Source: Candidatus Uhrbacteria bacterium RIFCSPLOWO2_02_FULL_49_11
GTDB lineage: Bacteria > Patescibacteriota > Patescibacteriia > 2-02-FULL-49-11
Assembly: GCA_001791465.1 (NCBI GenBank)
Contig: MGER01000017.1
Location: 842 to 7,672, forward strand
Direction: 5' to 3'
Length of the DNA stretch: 6,831 bases
Position numbers and translations under genes: made by a program. Each line of letters starts with the position of its first letter. Positions within the stretch are counted from its first letter, which is position 1. A model generated the notes under the pieces. That model searched no databases, was not told where the DNA came from, and was given only the letters and a program-made list of their open reading frames with translations. Below are positions 1 to 4,702 of this stretch, in pieces.

Positions 1-290
1 TGAGGACCAGGCTGAAAATAAAAGAAAAAGCACTTGCGCGTATAAGCGAGGAGGCGCTCAGATGGTATCACGAGACCTACACTAAACATCCTGAACGGAA
101 AAAAATTACGGAATACCGATGGCTTGAAAAAGATCTGCCGTTATCGCTTACGGCCGAAGTCATGATCTATGACGATAAGGTTATTGGCGTGTTATTCAGG
201 CTTGAGGATAAATCCGCGTTTGAGATCCAAAGCCAATCTTTTGCAAATTCCCTTAAGACAGTTTTTGGTTCAGCATCTGAACGGTGGTAA
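1..290 (+). CDS. C-terminal part of a TrmB-type transcriptional regulator (partial)
   Basis: An open frame runs from the left edge (first full codon at 3) to TAA at 288-290, giving 95 residues with no start inside the window. The end resembles the C-terminal effector region of short TrmB-family regulators: a WYHETY segment, then an RWLEKDLP turn, a strand-rich EVMIYDDKVIGVLFRLED stretch, an FEIQSQSFANSLKTVF helix and a final aromatic (RW). In those families the layout is an invariant YGDKV-like strand followed by 'vgviIenkeiAeafr..F..lW'. The DNA-binding winged helix would lie outside the window. It is the only gene here on the + strand and converges on the tRNA. The family call rests on remembered pattern, so it is moderate; the reading frame itself is well supported by its codon use and clean end. 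Confidence 0.55.
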   Translation, partial: RTRLKIKEKALARISEEALRWYHETYTKHPERKKITEYRWLEKDLPLSLTAEVMIYDDKVIGVLFRLEDKSAFEIQSQSFANSLKTVFGSASERW

Positions 291-328
291 CGTCCGGCGC
301 GCCTCGCAACGATGCGCGTCCCATTGTT

Positions 329-346
329 TCCGCCGATAAAGGCGGA
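329..346. repeat. Small GC-rich hairpin in the convergent gap
   Basis: TCCGCC and GGCGGA pair perfectly (6 bp) around the loop GATAAA. It sits in the 95-nt gap between the + strand regulator and the - strand tRNA. No T-run follows on either strand, so it is not a classical intrinsic terminator, although its position between convergent genes would suit one. The rest of 291-385 shows nothing recognisable. Confidence 0.4.
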
Positions 347-385
347 GCGACCTGCACCCCCCGATGAGGCGGGACGAGTATTTTC

Positions 386-464
386 TGGCGGGTCCGGCCG
401 GATTTGAACCGGTGATCTTCTCCGTGACAGGGAGACGTGTTGGACCGGGCTACACCACGGACCC
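386..464 (-). tRNA. tRNA-Asp (anticodon GTC), CCA encoded
   Basis: Read on the - strand, the sequence folds as a full cloverleaf. The acceptor GGGTCCG (464-458) pairs with CGGACCC over 7 bp. The D arm is GTGT / ACAC with an 11-nt loop. The anticodon stem TCTCC/GGAGA has loop CTGTCAC, which puts GTC at positions 34-36 (Asp). There is a 5-nt variable loop and a T arm with loop TTCAAAT. The discriminator base is G, as in bacterial tRNA-Asp, and CCA is genomically encoded at 388-386. The outermost T-stem pair (A49-C65) is mismatched; the other stem pairs fit. The gene lies 33 nt downstream of the lgt stop and has its own promoter. Confidence 0.96.
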
Positions 465-483
465 ATAACATGTACGCGGCAGA

Positions 484-512
484 ATTATACGCATTGATTA
501 AAAAATTTGCAA
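484..512 (-). promoter_or_regulatory. sigma70-type promoter for tRNA-Asp, overlapping the lgt 3' end
   Basis: On the - strand, TTGCAA (512-507) and a perfect TATAAT (489-484) are separated by exactly 17 nt. The -10 box ends 19 nt before the first tRNA base, leaving a 5' leader of roughly 12 nt. The -35 box lies within the last codons of lgt, whose stop is at 500-498. This is the best promoter seen in the window. Confidence 0.75.
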
Positions 513-1520
513 GGGAATGCCATTTTTCTTATTCAGTTTTCGGTATAATAACACTATGCCACTGAAACCTACACCCAGAAGAAGCAAGCTCACGAGCTGC
601 TGCAGACGAATGCCAAAAATGAGCGGCATCGGGTCGATGCGCAAAAATTCTATGAAGAATCTCCCGAGTCCTGCGAGAATGAGGTAGAGGAAGAAAACGA
701 GACCAGGACGATACTTCTTTACCGTCATTCCCGCGCAGGCGGGAATCCAGAAACGCAACGAAAACCGATTTTTATTTTTTCTTTCTGGATCCCGGGTCAA
801 GCCCGGGATGACCGCATGGAGCATGCCCAATAAAACGATACACACGATAAATAGCCACACCGACTCATAGAGAAATACCGGGTGGAAATATTCGTACTGC
901 ATAAAATCAGAGAGCCGGTGCGCCGCATCGATGGGAATCCCCCATGGCAGGTTGGTGGGAGGCCCAAAGAGCTCCTGTCGGAAATAATTTCCCCAGCGGC
1001 CAATCGCTTGGCCGAGTGCAACGGAAGGCGCAAGCAGATCTGCAAGAAACAAGAAATAAGAAATAAGGAACAATCTTGGTCTTTGTATATTGGTTATTGG
1101 AATTTTTCTAGTGATTGTATCTTGTAATTTACATCCTTCCCGCTGACTGTTATTTATCACCTTATCGTAAACATCGCTATGCTTACGTATAAAGAACCAA
1201 ATAACGATTACACCAGCGAGTAATGCGCCATGGATTGCAAGCCCGCCGCGCCAGATGGCGAAAATCCAAAGCGGATGCTCCCAATATAACGGTAGCTCAT
1301 TCAAGACATGGTAAAGCCGCGCGCCCACGAAACCGCAGAGCACGAGGTAGATAAAAAGATCGTTCAACACCGTCACCGGGAGGTGCGCACGGGAAAAGTT
1401 GCGCCGCGCGATGGCGTAGCCTGCGGCGATGCCAAGCATCATAAAAAGGCCGTACCAGTGAATGGAGAAAGGACCAAAAGAAAAAAGAATGGGAGGAGGA
1501 TGGAAAGTGTGCAAAAACAT
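498..1520 (-). CDS. lgt: Prolipoprotein diacylglyceryl transferase, with two in-frame insertions
   Basis: Integral membrane enzyme that transfers diacylglycerol from phosphatidylglycerol to the lipobox cysteine of prolipoproteins, the first step of lipoprotein maturation. The 340-residue product starts in family style (PPPILFSFGPFSIHWYGL) and has hydrophobic helices throughout. Family landmarks are present: RGGLAIHG (90-98, catalytic-region His), GRWGNYFRQELFG (174-186, the Lgt signature, with Arg where Asn is usual), HPVFLYES (213-220), and GRFFIEFLRID (286-296, conserved Arg and Glu). Two stretches have no counterpart in ordinary Lgt: about 114-156, between a membrane helix and the DLLAPSVALGQ segment, and about 237-267, in a loop before the last helices. 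Both keep the frame. The ATG at 1520 fits the family N-terminus; no Shine-Dalgarno is visible. All key motifs remain, so it is probably functional. Identity is very firm. Confidence 0.95.
   Translation of the reverse strand: MFLHTFHPPPILFSFGPFSIHWYGLFMMLGIAAGYAIARRNFSRAHLPVTVLNDLFIYLVLCGFVGARLYHVLNELPLYWEHPLWIFAIWRGGLAIHGALLAGVIVIWFFIRKHSDVYDKVINNSQREGCKLQDTITRKIPITNIQRPRLFLISYFLFLADLLAPSVALGQAIGRWGNYFRQELFGPPTNLPWGIPIDAAHRLSDFMQYEYFHPVFLYESVWLFIVCIVLLGMLHAVIPGLTRDPERKNKNRFSLRFWIPACAGMTVKKYRPGLVFFLYLILAGLGRFFIEFLRIDPMPLIFGIRLQQLVSLLLLGVGFSGIVLLYRKLNKKNGIPLQIF
721..814. repeat. Palindromic MITE-like repeat inserted in lgt
   Basis: Two arms of about 33 nt (722-753 and 782-814) are imperfect inverted copies. 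The outer words CCGTCAT and ATGACCG pair, and the inner ends CCAGAAA and TTTCTGG pair perfectly. Each arm holds its own smaller palindrome: CCCGCGCAGGCGGG on the left, CCCGGGTCAAGCCCGGG on the right. The element adds about 31 codons to lgt, read as a peptide of the VIPGLTRDPE...FWIPACAGMTV type. Translations of such dispersed GC-rich palindromes turn up in many bacterial proteins. Confidence 0.8.
1053..1181. other. AT-rich in-frame insert in lgt related to the intergenic repeats
   Basis: This stretch encodes lgt residues of about 114-156 (HSDVYDK to ISYF), which have no place in the normal Lgt fold. It is AT-rich compared with the flanking coding DNA. The 13-mer ATATTGGTTATTG (1087-1099) is the exact reverse complement of 3897-3909 in the intergenic element between the LOG-like gene and trxB. 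The boundaries are estimated from where family similarity stops and resumes. Confidence 0.6.
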
Positions 1521-1525
1521 TGAGA

Positions 1526-1656
1526 AGCTCTAAATCCGAAACCCTAAATCCTAAATAAATTCCAAGTTCAAAACTTAAATGCCCAAAATCGTTTTGAATT
1601 TCGGTAATTTGGATTTTGGATTTGTTTAGTATTTAGAATTTAGAGTTTAGAGTTTC
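1526..1656. repeat. Long imperfect inverted repeat between tlpA and lgt
   Basis: The left half (CTCTAAATCCGAAACCCTAA... onward) and the right half (...ATTTAGAATTTAGAGTTTAG) pair imperfectly over almost the whole 139-nt gap, with a turn near CAAAATCGTTTTG. The words are TAAATCC / TTTAGAG-like, a different flavour from the AAATCCCAA elements elsewhere in the window. It ends next to the tlpA stop and 5 nt before the lgt start. A short hairpin CCCCATGAGGGG (1656-1667) overlaps the tlpA stop codon, but no T-run follows it. Confidence 0.6.
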
Positions 1657-1659
1657 CCC

Positions 1660-2304
1660 TCATGGGGCTATTATTTTCGCCGTGCTCACCCGAATCTCTT
1701 CTGCCGTTTTGGGGCCGATGCGCCGCTCCACTATGCGTCCTTCGCGGTCTATAAATATGGTAAGCGGCATGAATGGTTTTCCCTGCCCGAGCAATTTGAA
1801 ATATTTCCCTTCCGGGTCCTGGAGCAGGAGATATTTTATCCCTAACTTCGCCGCGAGCGTCACTCCCTTTTCTACAGGTTCAGAATCGCCGCGATGGATG
1901 CCCACCACGGTGAGCTTGTCTTTCCCGTACAAATCCTCCATGTACTGCATGAGGGGCATTTCCTTTTCGCAAAATGCGCACCATGAAGCCCAAAAGTCAA
2001 TAATAACCGCGGTTTTATCTTCATACTCCGCCACTGAAAACCGTTTCCCTTCGAACGTGTCCGCCGAGAAAGGCGGCACGAACTCATCGTTGCCGGCAGG
2101 GATGATGCTTTGGGCGGTGGACGAGGCCTCATCTGCCGTGTGCGCGCTATTTGGCGTTAAGGGGGTCCTCATGGTGAAGTATAAAAAAAGAGCGCCGCAT
2201 GACACGAGCAACAGCGCCGCGGCTCCTAGAAGTAATTTCGTCCGGTATCCTGCCGCGCGGGCTTGGGCGCGCCTTCCTGGTTTCACGCTGTGGGGAAAGG
2301 ACAT
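1660..2304 (-). CDS. TlpA/ResA-like membrane-anchored thioredoxin-fold protein
   Basis: Predicted thiol-disulfide oxidoreductase on the outer face of the membrane. From the ATG at 2304 it has 214 residues: a basic N-terminus (KPGRRAQARAAGYRTK), one hydrophobic segment (about 24-45), a linker, then a TlpA-type thioredoxin domain. DFWASWCAFCEKEMP holds the redox pair Cys109 and Cys112, and KPFMPLTIF holds the usual cis-Pro (180) in the strand before FIDREG. The family usually has Pro in the third CxxC position (WCAPC or WCGPC); here it is Phe, which may shift the redox potential. The hydrophobic segment contains LVSC, a lipobox-like string, but hydrophobic residues continue after the Cys, so a plain anchor is more likely. 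An upstream in-frame ATG at 2355 would add 17 residues translated from the intergenic repeat, so it was not chosen. Its substrate is unknown. Confidence 0.88.
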   Translation of the reverse strand: MSFPHSVKPGRRAQARAAGYRTKLLLGAAALLLVSCGALFLYFTMRTPLTPNSAHTADEASSTAQSIIPAGNDEFVPPFSADTFEGKRFSVAEYEDKTAVIIDFWASWCAFCEKEMPLMQYMEDLYGKDKLTVVGIHRGDSEPVEKGVTLAAKLGIKYLLLQDPEGKYFKLLGQGKPFMPLTIFIDREGRIVERRIGPKTAEEIRVSTAKIIAP

Positions 2305-2314
2305 ACTTTGTGAA

Positions 2315-2525
2315 AAATCCCAATGACCAAATCCCAATGCCCAATAAATAAACAAAATCCCCGCCTGCCAATGCCTGTCACTAATGAACGTATTGTTCTA
2401 TTGGTACACACTGGCCTTTATCTCCAGATATTCCTAAAAGTATGGCTATGGCGGGCAGGCAAATGTCCAATGACCAACATTGGGATTTGAGATTTTATTG
2501 GAAATTGGTCATTGGGGTTTGGGGC
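2315..2525. repeat. Split AAATCCCAA-type inverted repeat element
   Basis: AAATCCCAA occurs at 2315-2323 and 2329-2337, and its complement TTGGGATTT at 2480-2488. CAATGACCAA occurs at 2321-2330 and 2468-2477, with the inverse TTGGTCATTG at 2505-2514. The two repeat blocks (2315-2345 and 2461-2525) flank a stretch of unrelated DNA, as if one element had been split or were carrying cargo. The left block ends 11 nt before the tlpA start. Confidence 0.7.
2357..2460. other. Unassigned non-repeat segment between the two repeat blocks
   Basis: About 100 nt unlike its repeat flanks, bordered by oppositely oriented GCCTGCC words (2364-2370, and inside GGCGGGCAGGC at 2450-2460). On the - strand an open frame without an ATG ends LLGISGDKGQCVPIEQYVH at a TAG (2383-2381). 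On the + strand a 17-codon ATG frame spans 2384-2437. Neither is recognised and neither has a visible ribosome site. It could be a gene remnant, a small RNA or part of the mobile element. Confidence 0.3.
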
Positions 2526-2534
2526 TTCTCAATG

Positions 2535-2678
2535 TTATTCTTCCTCCTCGTCATTGTCATCGTCGTAGCAGCAGCTGCCCGCGGGATCGCCGGATCCGCA
2601 GTCGCACGGCTCCACGGAGCCGCAACAGGCGCCATAGACGAGACCTGAGCCACACTGACAGAGCTCATTAAGTTTCAT
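2535..2678 (-). CDS. Double SEC-C motif microprotein (47 aa)
   Basis: From ATG (2678-2676) to TAA (2537-2535), 47 residues. Eight cysteines form two perfect copies of the SEC-C zinc motif C-X-C-X8-C-[HC]: C7/C9/C18/C19 (LCQCGSGLVYGACCGS) and C25/C27/C36/C37 (PCDCGSGDPAGSCCYD). The first keeps the typical CxCGSGxxYxxCC form; the second lacks the aromatic. The end is acidic (DDDNDEEEE). SEC-C motifs bind zinc and are best known from the SecA C-terminus, where they contact SecB or ribosomes; they also occur on many small proteins of unknown role. It is soluble, with no signal peptide or membrane segment. It lies between trxB (106-nt gap) and tlpA (230-nt gap), on the same strand, with repeat elements on both sides. 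Function is not known; metal binding is a strong inference. Confidence 0.85.
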   Translation of the reverse strand: MKLNELCQCGSGLVYGACCGSVEPCDCGSGDPAGSCCYDDDNDEEEE

Positions 2679-2693
2679 AATACCACATAGATA

Positions 2694-2721
2694 TTTATCA
2701 TTTCTCTTATTCGAATTTCAA
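2694..2721 (-). promoter_or_regulatory. Possible promoter for the SEC-C microprotein
   Basis: On the - strand, TTGAAA (2721-2716) and GATAAA (2699-2694) are 16 nt apart. The -10-like box ends 15 nt before the ATG, implying a very short leader. The -35-like box lies inside the adjoining repeat element. AT-rich DNA yields such matches by chance, so this is weak. Confidence 0.25.
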
Positions 2722-2812
2722 ATTTCAAAATCCAAAGTTCAAAGGAATCTCAAAATCCCAATGCCAAAATTTGACATTTGAATTTTATTTGACATTTGAG
2801 CTTTGAACTTTA
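2711..2812. repeat. Inverted repeat overlapping the trxB 3' end
   Basis: AAAGTTCAAAG (2734-2744) and CTTTGAACTTT (2801-2811) are perfect 11-bp inverted arms, with many related CAAAATTT / GACATTTGA words around and between them. AAATCCCAA occurs at 2753-2761. The right arm lies within the trxB coding sequence and supplies its last eight codons plus the stop. Confidence 0.7.
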
Positions 2813-3795
2813 GTATTTCCGAACTGTGCAGACATCTCATACTGTTCGCTCGGAACCGTATTCTTTCTGATATACTCGTATGCCGATGTCGCCGCCATTG
2901 ACCCTTGCGCGGCCGCGGTGACGATTTGGCGGAAAGAGCCTGTCGCGTCCGTCACGTCTCCTGCGGCAAATACGCCGGCGATATTTGTCTGCATAAACTG
3001 GTCCACATGAATATGCCCGCTCTCGGTGAGCGCCACTCCCAGAGATGCGGGAAGCGCCCGATCCGGCACTGCGCCAATTTCTATGAAGAGTCCATCAAGT
3101 TTTAAAATATCATTTCCTTGATAACCCGGGAAGAGCTTCACTCCTATAAATTTCCCATTTTCTTCTAACATTTCTTTCACCTGCGTGTGATATAAAGTCT
3201 CAACCTTATCGCTTTTGCTTTGCATCAGCCGATAATTAATTGGTTCTGCGTTCACTTGCTCCAGCTTCACAATTAAAAAAACTTTATGAGCGAATTCAGT
3301 AAGCAAGTTTACTCCCTTCACCGATGCATCGCCTCCTCCCACAATCCCCACGGTCTTGCCTTTGTACAATGGCCCGTCGCACGTCACGCAGTAAGATACC
3401 CCTTTGCCGGTCAGTCGCTCTTCGTTGGGAAGCCCCAATCTCCTGCGCGCCTGGCCATGGGTGAATATAATGCATGAGCCCTCTCTCACGCCTTGCCCCA
3501 CTACGGACACTTTGAACTGATGGCCTTCTTGTGTCACTTTCTCAACTCTGCCCGGTTGGACTTCAGCGCCGAACTTGAGCGCGTGATTGCGGAATTTCTG
3601 ATAGAGCTCATACCCGTCAATCGCCTCAAAACCGGGATAGTTTTCTATCAATCCCGCATTTGCGGTTTCTCCTCCGGGAGTTTCCCCTTCTATCAACAGC
3701 ACAGACAGTTCATACCGTTTCGCGTAGAGCGCCGCCGCATAGCCTGCGGCACCACCACCAACAATTATCAAATCATATTCATTTCGACTCTTCAT
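2785..3795 (-). CDS. trxB: Thioredoxin reductase-like FAD/NAD(P)H disulfide oxidoreductase
   Basis: Cytosolic flavoenzyme that passes electrons through FAD to a CxxC pair and on to thioredoxin-like proteins. From the ATG at 3795 it has 336 residues. The order is standard: FAD-binding IIVGGGAAG (11-18), PGGETANAGLIENYPGF (40-56), redox SYCVTCDG (134-141; Cys136 and Cys139), second dinucleotide site VGIVGGGDAS (149-158), and FAD-contact GVFAAGDV (274-281) with FRQIVTAAAQG. Two departures stand out. The strand after the second glycine motif reads FLIVKLEQ, where NADPH-dependent enzymes have an HRR-type basic motif, and GGE replaces the usual GGQ. The last eight residues (KVQSSNVK) come from a repeat arm. 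An upstream TTG at 3825 would add ten residues, but the ATG fits the family start better. Thiol-redox enzyme identity is firm; thioredoxin as partner and NADPH as donor are not shown. Confidence 0.88.
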   Translation of the reverse strand: MKSRNEYDLIIVGGGAAGYAAALYAKRYELSVLLIEGETPGGETANAGLIENYPGFEAIDGYELYQKFRNHALKFGAEVQPGRVEKVTQEGHQFKVSVVGQGVREGSCIIFTHGQARRRLGLPNEERLTGKGVSYCVTCDGPLYKGKTVGIVGGGDASVKGVNLLTEFAHKVFLIVKLEQVNAEPINYRLMQSKSDKVETLYHTQVKEMLEENGKFIGVKLFPGYQGNDILKLDGLFIEIGAVPDRALPASLGVALTESGHIHVDQFMQTNIAGVFAAGDVTDATGSFRQIVTAAAQGSMAATSAYEYIRKNTVPSEQYEMSAQFGNTKVQSSNVK

Positions 3796-3799
3796 AAAA

Positions 3800-3814
3800 A
3801 ATAACAAGGTTATT
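3800..3814 (-). promoter_or_regulatory. Small AT hairpin before the trxB start
   Basis: AATAAC and GTTATT pair around a 3-nt loop and, on the - strand, are followed directly by TTTTT and then the trxB ATG. The shape is terminator-like, but the stem has one G-C pair only and is probably too weak to act alone. Confidence 0.2.
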
Positions 3815-3832
3815 GCGACCAGCAATTCTCAT

Positions 3833-3963
3833 AAATCCCAAACTCCCTGCCTGCGCAGGCAGGCAATATCCAATGACCAATAAAATCCCAATTCCTCAAT
3901 AACCAATATTGGACATTTGTATTTGGAGCTTTATTGGAAATTGGGATTTGGACATTGGGATTT
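3833..3963. repeat. AAATCCCAA-ended inverted repeat element between the LOG-like gene and trxB
   Basis: The ends are exact inverted 9-mers: AAATCCCAA (3833-3841) and TTGGGATTT (3955-3963). Internal copies lie at 3883-3891 and 3941-3949, with CAATGACCAA at 3871-3880 and a central palindrome CCAATATTGG (3903-3912). The whole piece can fold as one long imperfect hairpin. A second palindrome of 18 bp, CCTGCCTGCGCAGGCAGG (3846-3863), sits in the left arm with no counterpart on the right, which looks like a nested insertion. Confidence 0.8.
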
Positions 3964-3969
3964 CTCATC

Positions 3970-4605
3970 CTATTCATTTCCGTGATAATGGTGGTTTAAA
4001 TAGTACTCGCTTAAAGGCGGCTTCATTAATTTTTCTTTCCTGACCAGTGCAAGCACTTTTTCCACCAATACCTTGGGCTCATTGTGATAGATGATTTTCC
4101 CCGCGCCTTTCTGCGCCGCCTTGACAATGCCCTTAATCAAATCGGCGGAACCGCCGCTCTCGATAAGCACCCCGATGGGCTTCCGATCTTCAAACGCAAT
4201 GGTAAATTCGTTGAGCGTCCCAATCCTCCCGTTAATGACAATCACTGCGTCGGAAGCGCGGGTGAGCAGGAGATTCCGCCCTGAATAATCAAATCCGGTA
4301 TAAATGATCAAATCAAAATACTTGGTCGGCAAATGATAGTGGCGAATATGGTCACGCTCGGAGGAGGCGGGGGAGAGGCCTATGGAAATGCCACCCAACT
4401 CTTTTGCGCCCTGCGCGGCCGCATAGGGAATGCCGGTGGTGGCGCCCGTCACGAGCACGCATCCATGCCGTACAATCTCGCGTCCAATGTCCTTCGCTTT
4501 ATCCATCGCGGCTTGCGTCACCACGGGGCCGCCCGCAGCGCCGGAGACGCATATGGTATATTTGAGCCAACCAAGATTCTTCTTTTGCTTTTTTTGTATA
4601 TTCAT
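3970..4605 (-). CDS. LOG-like Rossmann-fold protein (SLOG superfamily, TIGR00725-like)
   Basis: 211 residues. After a basic start it opens with a Rossmann strand (YTICVSGAAGG, 16-26) and continues with CVLVTGATTGIPYAAAQGA (49-67), FDYSGRNLLLTRASDAVIVI (105-124), and NGRIGTLNEF (125-134), which corresponds to the PGGxGTxxE nucleotide-binding motif of lysine-decarboxylase-like (LOG) proteins with Gly-Gly partly replaced (N-G-R). E133 and R110 match conserved family positions. Authentic LOG enzymes release cytokinin bases from nucleoside monophosphates; related SLOG proteins are thought to bind or cleave nucleotide-type ligands. The substrate here cannot be told from sequence. The C-terminal tail (LSEYYLNHHYHGNE) is not part of the core. 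The ATG at 4605 has an AT-rich leader without a clear ribosome site, and repeat elements lie on both sides. Family confidence is good, function low. Confidence 0.8.
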   Translation of the reverse strand: MNIQKKQKKNLGWLKYTICVSGAAGGPVVTQAAMDKAKDIGREIVRHGCVLVTGATTGIPYAAAQGAKELGGISIGLSPASSERDHIRHYHLPTKYFDLIIYTGFDYSGRNLLLTRASDAVIVINGRIGTLNEFTIAFEDRKPIGVLIESGGSADLIKGIVKAAQKGAGKIIYHNEPKVLVEKVLALVRKEKLMKPPLSEYYLNHHYHGNE

Positions 4606-4616
4606 AATTCTTTAAT

Positions 4617-4702
4617 AATTTTCAATTTTTCAATGTTTGGGAATCGGATCATTGAATCATTTATTGAAAATTGTAAAATTGAGAATTGAAAAATTGAATA
4701 TT
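4617..4702. repeat. AT-rich inverted repeat between the pfkB-family and LOG-like genes
   Basis: TTCAATTTTTCAAT (4621-4634) and ATTGAAAAATTGAA (4685-4698) are perfect 14-bp inverted arms; pairing extends outward with one mismatch to 4617/4702. The inner part holds further ATTGAA / TTCAAT words. It fills the 97-nt gap almost exactly and touches the kinase stop codon. Its words differ from the AAATCCCAA family, so it may be a separate repeat type. It might act as a terminator in transcripts. Confidence 0.65.

Noticed and set aside
543..560. TATAAT on the + strand inside lgt
   Set aside because: No good -35 at the right distance and no + strand gene follows; the ATG frame after it is antisense to lgt and short.
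498..1520. lgt as a pseudogene because of its two insertions
   Set aside because: Both insertions keep the frame and all family motifs remain, so a working enzyme is more likely.
1660..1662. Alternative genetic code (TGA as Gly or Trp, as in some CPR lineages)
   Set aside because: TGA ends tlpA just where the domain should end, and no real gene in the window needs TGA read-through.
2063..2078. CCGCC...GGCGG hairpin resembling the one at 329-346
   Set aside because: It lies in a normal part of the TlpA domain start (PPFSADTFEG aligns with the family), so chance in coding sequence is the simpler reading.
1682..2326. + strand open frame of 214 codons
   Set aside because: It is the mirror of tlpA; the - strand shows a full thioredoxin-fold motif set and the + strand product resembles nothing.
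2305..2355. Upstream start for tlpA adding 17 residues
   Set aside because: The added residues are a translation of the intergenic repeat. The same applies to the longer starts of rpe (6374); the longer pfkB-family start (5779) lies inside rpe.
2442..2648. + strand frame of 68 codons with a hydrophobic stretch
   Set aside because: It begins inside a repeat block and runs antisense through the SEC-C microprotein, whose two exact Cys motifs are much stronger evidence for the - strand.
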